A DNA stretch of 64,000 nucleotides from positions 248,001 to 312,000 of the forward strand of contig NZ_JACBJI010000004.1 of NCBI RefSeq assembly GCF_013401995.1. The letters are read 5' to 3'. Source of the stretch: Flavobacterium agri. Its GTDB lineage: Bacteria; Bacteroidota; Bacteroidia; Flavobacteriales; Flavobacteriaceae. The notes under the pieces are model-generated. The model ran no database searches. It worked only from the letters and a program-made list of their open reading frames with translations, and was not told the origin of the DNA. Position numbers and translations under genes: made by a program. This document shows positions 8,177 to 17,238 of this stretch, piece by piece; the stretch's first letter is position 1, and every line of letters starts with the position of its first letter.

Positions 8177-8965
8177 ATGAAAACGACAAGTTTCAAAAAT
8201 CTCGTAAAAAGTCTGCTGGTAGCGACAATGTTAGTATTCGGAGTTTCATCGTTCGCCCAAAAGGCGTCAACCCCGAAAATCAAGAATGTAGTACTCGTAC
8301 ACGGTGCTTTTGCCGACGGATCGGGCTGGAAAGGCCTTTATGAATCATTGACCCAAAAAGGTTATGACGTGACCGTGGTGCAAAATCCGTTGAGTTCTTT
8401 GGAAGACGACGTAAGAGCGACACAATTGGCACTCGACAAACAAGACGGACCGACAATCCTCGTAGGACATTCATGGGGTGGCGTCGTGATCACCGAAGCT
8501 GGTAACCATCCTAAAGTGGCGGCTTTGGTTTATGTGGCGGCTTTGCAACCTGATGCCGGAGAATCAGCGTTGACTTGGCTGCAATCGGCTCCGCCAGCTT
8601 CAGAAAACGGGGTGCTTGCTCCAGACGACAAAGGAATCGTGTATTATGACAAAGCCAAATTCCACGCTGGTTTTTGTGCCGATCTCAGCAAGAAAGACGC
8701 CGATTTCATGTACGCTTCACAAGGTGCGTTCTATGCAAAAGGCTTCGGAACCAACGTGACCAAAGCTGCTTGGAGAACCAAGCCGTCATACGGTGTAGTG
8801 GCGACAGAGGATAAATCGATCAATCCCGAAATCCAACGCAACATGTACAAAAAAGCGAATGCCAAAATCACCGAAATCAAAGGAAGCCACGTGGTTTTCA
8901 TTTCGCAACCCGAAGCCGTCGCTAAAGTGATCGTAGCGGCGAGCAAAGAAGTGAGCGTGAAATAA
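8177..8965 (+). CDS. Exported alpha/beta hydrolase
   Basis: The 262-residue protein has a signal peptide ending near residue 28 (VFGVSSFAQKA) and a complete alpha/beta-hydrolase core. This includes the oxyanion-hole motif VLVHGAFADGSGW, the nucleophile Ser99 in GHSWGG and a catalytic His near residue 240 (IKGSHVVFISQP). It resembles small esterases of the MenH/salicylate-esterase-like group, acting in the periplasm. It is convergent with the hydrolase/porin cluster at 9037-14786 and shares a bidirectional terminator with it. The substrate is unknown. Confidence 0.85.
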   Translation: MKTTSFKNLVKSLLVATMLVFGVSSFAQKASTPKIKNVVLVHGAFADGSGWKGLYESLTQKGYDVTVVQNPLSSLEDDVRATQLALDKQDGPTILVGHSWGGVVITEAGNHPKVAALVYVAALQPDAGESALTWLQSAPPASENGVLAPDDKGIVYYDKAKFHAGFCADLSKKDADFMYASQGAFYAKGFGTNVTKAAWRTKPSYGVVATEDKSINPEIQRNMYKKANAKITEIKGSHVVFISQPEAVAKVIVAASKEVSVK

Positions 8966-8983
8966 CCAACTTCATATTTCCAT

Positions 8984-9020
8984 AAAAAAGCCCGGTAATT
9001 GCCGGGCTTTTGTGTTTTTT
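8984..9020. terminator. Bidirectional intrinsic terminator
   Basis: AAAAGCCCGG and CCGGGCTTTT flank a short loop, with A-run and T-run on the two sides. It lies between the convergent hydrolase (ends 8965) and isochorismatase-like gene (ends 9037). Confidence 0.9.
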
Positions 9021-9036
9021 TGATTTTTAAGGCAGG

Positions 9037-9720
9037 TCAATGTTTTAGCATATTGCGCGCATATTGGATACCGATGCCGTAACCGCCCGCGTATTTCTGC
9101 ATCAGGTCGTTGACGGGCGTATACGTTTCTTGTCGCGCCCAATCGCGTTGCAGTTCCAAAACGTATTGTACGGCGGTCATGGGTTTCGCCCCGGCTTGTA
9201 TCATGCGTTCGACCGCTCTTTCATGCGCTTCGGGCGTGACGTCTCCGCAGGCATCTGCAATAAAATACACGTCGTAACCTTCAGAAATGGAAGAAAGAAC
9301 CGGCCCGACTATGCAAACGCTCGTCCAAAGACCGGCGAACACGATTTTCTTTTTATTGGTTCCCGTGATGGCTTTATAAGCGTTGACGTCTTCCCAGGTA
9401 TTCATCGTCGTGCGGTCGATGTAACCGGACGTTTGCGGATACGCTTCGAGAATTTCAGGAAAAACCGGACCGCTGAACGAATTCTCGGCCACGGTCGTGT
9501 TGATTGTCGGCACTTTGAAAATTTTCGATCCGAACGCCAGCAAAGCTACATTGTTGCGCAAGTGATCGATCGGAATGCTTTGGGTCGCGAACGCCATCTG
9601 TCCTTCGAAATCGATAAGCACAAGCGCGTGATTCGTCGGATTGAGCAATTGAGGTGACGGTTTTTGTGCGTGCAACAACGACGCACACAAAAGGATTGCT
9701 GAAAAGAAAAGTGTTTTCAT
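9037..9720 (-). CDS. Exported isochorismatase-family hydrolase (YcaC-like)
   Basis: I start at 9720 (MKTLFFSAILLCASLLHAQ, a signal peptide) rather than at the longer frame from 9873, giving 227 residues. The cysteine-hydrolase core shows Asp37 (LVLIDFEGQ) and the nucleophile Cys136 (GLWTSVCIVG). NTWEDVNAYKAI and the tail LELQRDW resemble the YcaC subgroup, whose substrates are mostly unknown. Export is unusual for this normally cytoplasmic family. It is the last gene of a co-directional set with a porin, an amidohydrolase and two alpha/beta hydrolases. Confidence 0.85.
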   Translation of the reverse strand: MKTLFFSAILLCASLLHAQKPSPQLLNPTNHALVLIDFEGQMAFATQSIPIDHLRNNVALLAFGSKIFKVPTINTTVAENSFSGPVFPEILEAYPQTSGYIDRTTMNTWEDVNAYKAITGTNKKKIVFAGLWTSVCIVGPVLSSISEGYDVYFIADACGDVTPEAHERAVERMIQAGAKPMTAVQYVLELQRDWARQETYTPVNDLMQKYAGGYGIGIQYARNMLKH

Positions 9721-9748
9721 GATGTAAAGTTTAAATGATTGTTGAAGA

Positions 9749-11131
9749 TTAAAATTGAAGTTGCATCGTAAGTCCCGTAAAAATGATGTCGTTTCCGGGC
9801 GTGACCGATTGCAGGTATTTTCCGGCTTTGAACCAGGTGAATTCGGCGCGGAACGAAAGAAACGCATTCGCATCCCACGTAAAATCGGTGGCGAGTTGCT
9901 GTCCGATTTCCTTTTCGCCCGAATCGCCCGCAGGATAAATCAGAGAAGCGTTCGGCGCGTACAAACCATCTTGTTCGCTGAACCGCCAAAAAGCGTCGTA
10001 ATCGATCGTCCAGTCCAAACCTTCGGCAATATTGAAACTGATCGAAGGATGTACGTCGATGAGGTTCGACGGGCCGACCAAAGCCGCCAATCCGAAGTAA
10101 GCGCCTCGAGGGAAAAGCGGATTGAACGTTTGGGTTTTGTCGTCGGTAACGTCGCGGTCGCCGCTGATGATTTCGGTCTTCAAACCGATTTCGGGCTTGA
10201 ATTTGAGCGAATTGAACCGGAATGCCGTATTGACCGAAGCCGTCCACGCACTGATGTCGGTCATCGCGAAACGCCCGAACTGGTAAACGCCTTCGAGGTC
10301 GTAACGCCATCCGCCGATTTGGTTGGCGAGTCGCATGCCCACGGAATGACGTGTCTCATTGCCCGTAATTCCGGAATCGAACGCAACCGATTCGCGATAA
10401 AGTCCTAAATAATACAATTCGGTCGTGCCGATGTACGGAATCTTGTCGTACCTGAAATAACTTCCCCAAAACTGACGACTGTCGTTCGATTCGTCGTCGA
10501 AAATATCGTCGGAAGCGCGAACGTAATGCGTGTAGAAAAAATCGGCCTTGAAGTTGGCGACTTTGAGCATCGCTTTTGCGCCGTCGAACGACTGCCGGTT
10601 GTTCGGGCCTTCGCGCACGGCGACCAAGCGCTGGCTGCCATAGGAGAGTTCCTGTCGTCCGATGCGCAACAGCAGTGCGGTTTTTTGGGTCGGATTTTCG
10701 AGCAAACCGAAATCGGCAAATCCCTGGTGAAGTTCTAGCGGATTTTGATCGACGGGACTCGGATCGAGCCTTCCTTCGGCCAAACTGCTTTGCGTCTGCA
10801 CGAAAAAGCGAACCCGTTTTCCCAAGTGCAAATCGGCGTGAAACAGAAAGCGCGACAAGATATAGCCGTCGTGATCCTCGGGCGAATCTCCCCAATTTTC
10901 GTTTTCGACGTAAAAATACTGGTAGCGCACATCGCCTCCGAAAGACAGGTAGCTCCGGCGGTTTTCACTCAAATTCAAATGCTTCATGCGACTGTACCAT
11001 TTTGAACCGAAAGTGGAGTCGTTTACAGTCGAATAATCCTCGTCGAACCGCATCGATTTGAAATCGGGCGATTGTTGGGCCGAGGCTACACATCCGATAA
11101 AGACCATTAAGAAGCATGCGATTGTTTTCAT
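9749..11131 (-). CDS. Outer-membrane porin of the alginate-export family
   Basis: The product has a signal peptide (MKTIACFLMVFIGCVASAQ) and about 460 residues of outer-membrane beta-barrel. Characteristic phrases are YLSFGGDVRYQYFYVEN and LHADLHLGKRVRFFVQ followed by LELHQGFADFG near residue 140, as in the alginate-export (AlgE-like) domain family. These are monomeric channels for anionic or bulky solutes. I prefer the ATG at 11131; an in-frame ATG lies at 11146. It lies between the amidohydrolase and the isochorismatase-like hydrolase, so it probably admits the substrate that the exported enzymes attack. Alginate itself is unlikely, since no lyase is nearby. Confidence 0.82.
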   Translation of the reverse strand: MKTIACFLMVFIGCVASAQQSPDFKSMRFDEDYSTVNDSTFGSKWYSRMKHLNLSENRRSYLSFGGDVRYQYFYVENENWGDSPEDHDGYILSRFLFHADLHLGKRVRFFVQTQSSLAEGRLDPSPVDQNPLELHQGFADFGLLENPTQKTALLLRIGRQELSYGSQRLVAVREGPNNRQSFDGAKAMLKVANFKADFFYTHYVRASDDIFDDESNDSRQFWGSYFRYDKIPYIGTTELYYLGLYRESVAFDSGITGNETRHSVGMRLANQIGGWRYDLEGVYQFGRFAMTDISAWTASVNTAFRFNSLKFKPEIGLKTEIISGDRDVTDDKTQTFNPLFPRGAYFGLAALVGPSNLIDVHPSISFNIAEGLDWTIDYDAFWRFSEQDGLYAPNASLIYPAGDSGEKEIGQQLATDFTWDANAFLSFRAEFTWFKAGKYLQSVTPGNDIIFTGLTMQLQF

Positions 11132-11152
11132 GGTTGGTGTTTTCATCTCGAT

Positions 11153-12913
11153 TTATTTTTGGTAACCGCCGAAATATTTTACAGGTGACCAATCGGGGAT
11201 AACGACAGGAACGACGGGTTGCAGCGTCTTGAATTCATCGGTTGCATAAACGACTTTTCCGTTCACGACGGTGAGTACCGATTCGATTTGGCGCACGTCG
11301 TCGGGCGCAATCGAGAAATAGTCGTGGTCGAGCACGGCAAAGTCGGCGTACATGCCTTTGATCAGTTTGCCTTTGACGTTTTCTTCTCCCGAAAACCACG
11401 CGCTTCCCGAAGTGTAAAGCTTGAGCGCGTCGAATTTATCCAGTGATTCCGAAACCGGCCAAAACTGCATGCCGCCGAGCGTTTTTCCGGTAAGCAGCCA
11501 ATGCATCGCCATCCACGGATTGTAGGTCGAAATCCTCGTCGCGTCGGTTCCCATTCCTACGGGAATCCCGATTTTGAGCATTTGATTGATCGGCGGAATC
11601 TGAACGGTAGGCGCACCGTACATTTTTTCGTACAATTCGCCCTGGAAGTACATTCGGAACTGGACGGCAATGCCGCCGCCAAGTTTTTTGACGCGTTCCA
11701 TTTGGGCAGGCGTGATGGTTTCGGCGTGGTCGAACAGCCAACGCAATCCGTCGAACGGAATCTCCTTATTCACTTTTTCGAATACGGTAAGCATGCGCTC
11801 GATCGATTCGCCATACGTGGCATGCAGGCGGAACGGCCAGCGGTTTTTGACCAATAAGCGGATGATGGGTTCGAGGTCTTGTTCCATTTCGTCCGAGAGA
11901 ACGATCCTTGGTTCGAGGAAATTCTCGAAATCCGCGGCGCTCGCCACGAGGTTTTCGCCCGCGCCTTCTTCGGAATAGCCATTGGCGACGAACAAATTGT
12001 CGTTCTTGTTGATTTTGGTTTCGTAAACCCATTTTTCGTAATCCTGCAATTCTTTGCCTTTTTGCTGGGCGAACAGGTAATACGAAATGCGCAACGTGAG
12101 CTTGTTTTGCTTGGCGAGTTCGAGCGATGTGGCGTAATCGGCAGGGAAATTTTGTCCGCCACCGGCCGCATCGATGGCACTTGTAAGCCCGAAACGGTTG
12201 AGTTCGCGGTTGAACTGGATCGAGCTGTTGAGCTTTTCCTCTGGTGACAATTTAGTCGTCAGTCCAAGCGTCGTATAAATGGCTTTTGGGGTTTCCTTTG
12301 CGTACATCACACCGGTCAGGTTGCCATTCGCGTCCTTTTCCAGCAGACTTCCTTCGTATTTGGTGTTGTTGTCATACCCCAAAACCTCGAGCCCTTTTTT
12401 GTTGACGAACGCTTTTCCGTACAGGTAACTGATGAAAACCGGCCTGTCTGGCACCGCGGCGTTGATTTCTTCGATCGTGGGTTGGCGCTTTTCGGCGAAT
12501 TGGTATTCGTTCCAACCTCCGACGACTTTGATCCACACACCTTGGGGCGTCCGGGCTGCCTGTTCGCGCAACATTTCCATCGCTCTTTTCAACGTTTTGA
12601 CGCCATCCCATCGCAATTCGGCATTGTAATTCAAACCTTCGCGGATTACGTGGATGTGGCTGTCGTTGAGTCCGGGAATCACGGTTTTGCCTTTGGCGTC
12701 GATTTTTTGGGTGGCGTTGCCCGAATGTTTTTTGAGGATGTCCGAACTTTTTCCGATGTCGAGTATCAAACCGTCTTTTACGGCGACAGCCTGCACAAAC
12801 TCATTGGGCTTGTGCATCGTGGCTATCTTTCCGTTAAAGACGATCAGGTCGGCTGTCTGCGCGATCGAGCTGAAAGCGCAGAACAGTAATACGATAAGTA
12901 GTGACCGTTTCAT
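11153..12913 (-). CDS. Exported amidohydrolase (family 3, YtcJ-like)
   Basis: The 586-residue enzyme has a signal peptide (MKRSLLIVLLFCAFSSIAQT) and the metal-dependent amidohydrolase barrel. Seen are VIPGLNDSHIHVIREG (His86, His88), RLHATYGESI, WLFDHAE and GMGTDATRIS (metal Asp). This matches the amidohydrolase 3 subgroup, where one domain hydrolyses C-N bonds at a metal site. I start at 12913 because the longer frame to 13168 runs through the neighbouring gene. It sits 14 bp after the lipoprotein hydrolase and 6 bp or so before the porin frame, so it is part of one operon. The substrate is unknown. Confidence 0.88.
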   Translation of the reverse strand: MKRSLLIVLLFCAFSSIAQTADLIVFNGKIATMHKPNEFVQAVAVKDGLILDIGKSSDILKKHSGNATQKIDAKGKTVIPGLNDSHIHVIREGLNYNAELRWDGVKTLKRAMEMLREQAARTPQGVWIKVVGGWNEYQFAEKRQPTIEEINAAVPDRPVFISYLYGKAFVNKKGLEVLGYDNNTKYEGSLLEKDANGNLTGVMYAKETPKAIYTTLGLTTKLSPEEKLNSSIQFNRELNRFGLTSAIDAAGGGQNFPADYATSLELAKQNKLTLRISYYLFAQQKGKELQDYEKWVYETKINKNDNLFVANGYSEEGAGENLVASAADFENFLEPRIVLSDEMEQDLEPIIRLLVKNRWPFRLHATYGESIERMLTVFEKVNKEIPFDGLRWLFDHAETITPAQMERVKKLGGGIAVQFRMYFQGELYEKMYGAPTVQIPPINQMLKIGIPVGMGTDATRISTYNPWMAMHWLLTGKTLGGMQFWPVSESLDKFDALKLYTSGSAWFSGEENVKGKLIKGMYADFAVLDHDYFSIAPDDVRQIESVLTVVNGKVVYATDEFKTLQPVVPVVIPDWSPVKYFGGYQK

Positions 12914-12927
12914 TTTTGTGGTTTTTG

Positions 12928-13938
12928 TTATTTCGATAGGAAGAAAGCGAGCAGATCTTTTTGTACCTGTGCCGTATTTTCTTGCACGAGCCAGTGTCCC
13001 GAACCTGCAATTTTGGATTCGCTCACGTTTTCGGCCACCAATTTCGAATGGTCTTTGAGGAAAGCGGCCGCGAAATATTCGCCACCCATCGCCAATAGCG
13101 GCATTTTGAGTTTGGTTTTCATGAATTCCTTGTTGTCTTTGCCGTCCTGTTCGAATGCGCCGAACCATTTGAAGCTGTCGGTCGTGGCGTCTTGTGTCGC
13201 ATAGGCGCGTACGAATTCGTTGGTTTCTTCGGCTGTGAACGGATCTTTCACATGACCGACCATCGGCCAGAAATTAGTCAGGAACTCGCGTTCTTTCCCT
13301 TTGACGATGTTGCCCGAAGCCGGCCAGTTGAAGAATCCGAACCACCATGCGGAGGCTGAAACCTGTGACCATACGGGTTCGATTCCAGGCAAGAGCGCAT
13401 CCATAAGCGCCAGTTTCTTGACTTCGGTCGGAAATTGGGAAGCGTAGGCGTAGGCGACCATCAAACCGATGTCGTGTCCGGCGAGGTTGATCTGTTTGTA
13501 ACCCAATTGGGAGACGAGTTCGTGTATGTCTTTTGCCATGTTTTTCTTTTCGTAGCCCGATTCCGGTTTGCCCGATTCGCCGACGCCTCTCAAATCGGGA
13601 GCGATTACGGTGAAGTGTTTCGACAATTCGGGCAAGATGCGGTTCCACATGTACCAATTCTGGCCGAATCCGTGTACGAGAACCAAAGGTTCGCCCTGGC
13701 CGCCAATCACGTAATGGATGCGCACTCCGTTCACCTGTGCAAAATCGCTTTTGAATCCTTTTGGTGGTGCGGCCGGAGTTGTTGCAGCCGTAGTGTCGGG
13801 CACGGACTCGACATGAAGTGCGATTTTTTCTTCTTTTTTGGAGCATCCGACAACCGTCGACGTCAAAGAGAAAATTACTAATGTCGTGCTGGCGATCAGG
13901 GCCAGACGGCTTTTCTGGAAATAGTTTTTTGTTTTCAT
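12928..13938 (-). CDS. Lipoprotein alpha/beta hydrolase (epoxide hydrolase/dehalogenase-like)
   Basis: The 336-residue protein has a lipoprotein signal peptide with the acylated Cys32 (STVVGCSKKEE) and a linker rich in Thr, Ala and Pro. The alpha/beta-hydrolase domain contains LVLVHGFGQNWYMW and DLRGVGESGKPESGY. The nucleophile is Asp156 in GHDIG, not Ser, and a catalytic His lies near residue 315 (GSGHWLVQE). Asp nucleophiles mark the epoxide-hydrolase and haloalkane-dehalogenase branch. It overlaps the upstream hydrolase by 4 bp, which indicates translational coupling. Confidence 0.87.
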   Translation of the reverse strand: MKTKNYFQKSRLALIASTTLVIFSLTSTVVGCSKKEEKIALHVESVPDTTAATTPAAPPKGFKSDFAQVNGVRIHYVIGGQGEPLVLVHGFGQNWYMWNRILPELSKHFTVIAPDLRGVGESGKPESGYEKKNMAKDIHELVSQLGYKQINLAGHDIGLMVAYAYASQFPTEVKKLALMDALLPGIEPVWSQVSASAWWFGFFNWPASGNIVKGKEREFLTNFWPMVGHVKDPFTAEETNEFVRAYATQDATTDSFKWFGAFEQDGKDNKEFMKTKLKMPLLAMGGEYFAAAFLKDHSKLVAENVSESKIAGSGHWLVQENTAQVQKDLLAFFLSK

Positions 13939-14786
13939 AAATATTGATTTTTAAGGGTTTTATGATTGTATTGTAGGCGTTCTTGTTCTTTGATCCAGTC
14001 GGATATGTACGAAGCGATTTCTTCCCATCCGGGTTGTCCGAGCACGAAATGGTTTCGTCCGGGAAAAAGTTTGAAATCTGTGATAGAATCGAGATCGCTG
14101 TACTTTCTGTAATTGTCTTCGTTGAGCGAAGCCGGAATCGTATTGTCGTTTTCACCTGCGATGAACAGCAATGGCGCATGCTCACTCGAGAAATCGACGC
14201 TTGCATCTTTGGTGATCGTGTCGCGCACCACGAGTTTGGATTCGGGGATCGCATAACTGAAATACGAAGCTTCCTGCCAATCTTCGGGCATGCCGTTCGT
14301 GAAAGCGTATTTCCATTGCTTTAGCGACATGAAGAAGGTTTTCTTTGGCGAAGTGAAGAATCCGAGCGGACCCCATCCGGCTTTGTAAAAAGAAAAGCGG
14401 AACGTGAAGATGCCGCGAGGCGGTACGGAATGGATCGCGACGGCCATGCTGGCTTTTTTCTTGACCGCGAGCAGTTGTGCGATCAGTCCTCCGATGGAAT
14501 GTCCTATGACAATTGGCGGTTCAGGCTGTTTGTCGCAAATGTCTTCGTAGAATTCGATGAGGTCGCGCAGCCTGATGGCGGCCACTTGTGCATCGGGATG
14601 TCTTTTGCGCAATATGTCGGGACTCGCGTCTTTTCCGGGCCATGCAGGCGTGATGGTCGTGTAGCCGTGTTCTTCGAAATACGCAATCCAGTTGTTCCAG
14701 CTGCTGTGGCCGATAAAAGCTCCGGTTATGAAAAGGATCGTTTTGTTGGCATTGGGTAACATGATATGATCGTTTAGTGTTGACAT
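13935..14786 (-). CDS. Cytoplasmic alpha/beta hydrolase
   Basis: The protein of about 283 residues has an alpha/beta-hydrolase core with FITGAFIGHSSW, the nucleophile Ser97 in VIGHSIGG, and a late His in FPGRNHFVLGQPGW. No signal peptide is present, unlike the other hydrolases here. Alternative ATGs lie at 14786 and 14762, and a GTG at 14789; I chose 14786 with low certainty. It is the first gene of the minus-strand set 14786-9037 and overlaps the next gene by 4 bp. The function within the proposed catabolic operon is unknown. Confidence 0.83.
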   Translation of the reverse strand: MSTLNDHIMLPNANKTILFITGAFIGHSSWNNWIAYFEEHGYTTITPAWPGKDASPDILRKRHPDAQVAAIRLRDLIEFYEDICDKQPEPPIVIGHSIGGLIAQLLAVKKKASMAVAIHSVPPRGIFTFRFSFYKAGWGPLGFFTSPKKTFFMSLKQWKYAFTNGMPEDWQEASYFSYAIPESKLVVRDTITKDASVDFSSEHAPLLFIAGENDNTIPASLNEDNYRKYSDLDSITDFKLFPGRNHFVLGQPGWEEIASYISDWIKEQERLQYNHKTLKNQYL

Positions 14787-14994
14787 CACTTAGCCAATAC
14801 TCATGCCTTTGTTTTAAATTATTGATTTTCAATTATTTATATGTATTTGTATTTATTGATTCCAACGACATTTGGTTGACATGTCGCCTTGCCAACGATA
14901 TTTCGTCGGTTTTTGGATTCAAGCAGTTTTGTTTCCTTTCTTTTTGAGATACAGATTTTTATATCAAAATTGCATGGGAATCGCGATACTTATG

Positions 14995-17238
14995 ATGAGA
15001 AAGGTCTCCATATCGACTTTGGTTTTGCATGCCATGACGCTTTTATTCGGCTTTCAACTGAACGCGCAAGCCGTCTTTAAAAATGAAGATGACGTATTAA
15101 AGTCCGAAAAAATGTTGGCGAAGCAAGACAAAGACACGGTGCTCGCGAACCGCTATTTCGAAATTTGTTTTTGGTATCTCGACAATAAAGCGTCCGAATC
15201 CCAAAAAATCCGCAAATATTGCAACGCGGGCGGGAAAATCAGCAACGAGCTCAAGTTTTCGTCGGGTAAAGGCAAGTATTTCCTGATCATGTCGCGGCTT
15301 TACCAAAACGACCATAAGTACAATGATGGCATCAAAGCATCGACAAGTGCGATCACCATGTTCACAGCCGTGCGCAATTACAATCTGTTGGGTGAATCTT
15401 GGGTGATGTTGTGGTCGAACCATTCGCTTAACGGTCTTGCGAATGAGAAACGCATCCCCTATCTTTTAAAAGCCGCTACCTTTTTCAGTAAAGCCCGTAA
15501 TTTCAAGCGCGAAGGCGATTGTTACAAAGAAGCGGGCGACATGAGTCAAGTCGTAGGCAAAGCCGGTGAAGCGTTGAATTATCTCAAGCTCGCCGCCGCC
15601 GCTTACAAAAAAGCCAAATACGACCGATTGCATGAGGTTTACGATTTGCTCGGACGCGTCTATGCCACGTTAGGAGATTACAAAGAAGCGATCAAATACG
15701 GTTGGCTTGCGGTAAAAACCGCCGAAAAATTGGGCGACGACAGTTTGCTCATGTGCACGATCTACAACAGGCTCGGTTCGTCTTATGTGCAATTGCAGCA
15801 ATTTGACGAAGGCTTGAAGCATTACAAGAAAGCATTGGCCTACGCCGAACGTTACCATGACATGGACGGCATGATCACGATGGTGTTCAATATTGCCGAA
15901 GTGCTGCTCGCCCAAGGCAAGGAAAAGGAAGCGCTTACATTTACGAAGACGATGCTGGCGAAATATCCCGGATTCGCCAAAACCGAAGGCACGCTTTGGG
16001 ATTCGTTGCTGCTGCATCTGTACGCGGTCAACGGGCACATGAAAATGGCGCAGAAACACGCACTGCAAATAGAGCGGACGTTGTCTTCGGAACCTACAGA
16101 TTACAACAGCTACAGCAATACGGTAAATACGCTGCTCAAATATTACGACTACATCAAAGACTACAAGAAAGCCCAATTGTGGGTCGCGAAACTCGACAGC
16201 GTTTCCAAACGCACCGATTCGGGAATCAACCGCGATAAAATAGAGTTCTGGAAGTTCAAATTGGATTCCATCAACGGCAATTACAAAGAAGCGCTGGCCA
16301 GTTTCCAACGACTCAAGAAAATTACCGACAAGGTACTCACCGAAGCAAAAAGCAGGCAAATCAACCAGCTCGGCGTGCTCTACGAAACCGAAAAGAAAAG
16401 CAAGGATATTTTGGTGCTCAAACGCCAGGCGCTGATCCAGCAAAGCAATCTCGAAAGGGAAAAACTCATCCGAAACATAATCCTCGGCGGATTGGTGTTG
16501 TTGACGATCATCGCGTTCCTGTTGTACAAAGGCTATCGGCTCAAACAACGATCGAACGCGATGCTTAAGACGCAACAGGCCGAAATCCACGATAAGAACG
16601 CCTCGCTCGAGCATTTGCTTCAGGAAAAGGAGTGGTTGTTGCGCGAAATCCATCACCGCGTAAAGAACAACCTTCACATGGTGACGGGCCTTCTTGAAAG
16701 CCAGACCGAATTCATCAAAGGAAAAGAAGCGAAAAAAGCCATTTCAGACAGCCAGCACAGGATCCAGGCCATGTCGCTGATCCACCAAAAACTGTATCAG
16801 ACCGAAAACCTGTCGATGACCGACATGCCTTCGTACATAGCCGACCTCGTCGATTACCTGCAACAATCGTATGAGGAAAATTCGGGCGTGCGCTTTATTT
16901 TGGACATCGAGAAGGTCGATTTTCCACTGTCGCACACCATTCCGCTCGGGCTTATATTGAACGAGGCGATCACCAATTCGTTCAAGTATGCGTTTCGGGA
17001 CCGTCAGGATAAGTTCATCCGCATCCATCTCAAAAAAGAAGCTGACGGTCGTTTCCTTTTGGAAATCATCGACAACGGCATCGGGCTTCCAGAAGGTTTT
17101 GAATACGAGAACGCCTCGTCCTTGGGCACGCGCCTCATTTACGGCCTGAGTCAGGACATCCATGCCGATATCGCCATGTATTCCGATAAAGGCACGCACA
17201 TCGACATCCGTTTCACTTTGCCGCAACACCATGAATAA
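14995..17238 (+). CDS. TPR-containing sensor histidine kinase (HisKA_2/HWE-type)
   Basis: The product (about 747 residues) has a signal peptide (LLFGFQLNAQA), a periplasmic array of tetratricopeptide repeats (about residues 60-440; for example LGDYKEAIKYGWLAVKTAEKLGD and FDEGLKHYKKALAYAER), and one membrane segment (IILGGLVLLTIIAFLLY, about 493). A cytoplasmic kinase follows, with the phospho-acceptor in EIHHRVKNNLHMV (about His552) and the ATP-binding motifs NEAITNSFKYAF and IDNGIGLP. I start at 14995; upstream ATGs at 14872 and 14974 are less likely because they lack a signal peptide pattern. Its stop overlaps the start of the response regulator, so both are made together. Confidence 0.87.
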   Translation: MRKVSISTLVLHAMTLLFGFQLNAQAVFKNEDDVLKSEKMLAKQDKDTVLANRYFEICFWYLDNKASESQKIRKYCNAGGKISNELKFSSGKGKYFLIMSRLYQNDHKYNDGIKASTSAITMFTAVRNYNLLGESWVMLWSNHSLNGLANEKRIPYLLKAATFFSKARNFKREGDCYKEAGDMSQVVGKAGEALNYLKLAAAAYKKAKYDRLHEVYDLLGRVYATLGDYKEAIKYGWLAVKTAEKLGDDSLLMCTIYNRLGSSYVQLQQFDEGLKHYKKALAYAERYHDMDGMITMVFNIAEVLLAQGKEKEALTFTKTMLAKYPGFAKTEGTLWDSLLLHLYAVNGHMKMAQKHALQIERTLSSEPTDYNSYSNTVNTLLKYYDYIKDYKKAQLWVAKLDSVSKRTDSGINRDKIEFWKFKLDSINGNYKEALASFQRLKKITDKVLTEAKSRQINQLGVLYETEKKSKDILVLKRQALIQQSNLEREKLIRNIILGGLVLLTIIAFLLYKGYRLKQRSNAMLKTQQAEIHDKNASLEHLLQEKEWLLREIHHRVKNNLHMVTGLLESQTEFIKGKEAKKAISDSQHRIQAMSLIHQKLYQTENLSMTDMPSYIADLVDYLQQSYEENSGVRFILDIEKVDFPLSHTIPLGLILNEAITNSFKYAFRDRQDKFIRIHLKKEADGRFLLEIIDNGIGLPEGFEYENASSLGTRLIYGLSQDIHADIAMYSDKGTHIDIRFTLPQHHE

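Noticed and set aside
15670..16677. Long minus-strand open frame (335 codons) opposite the TPR kinase
   Set aside because: Same reason: no recognised features and complete overlap with the kinase.
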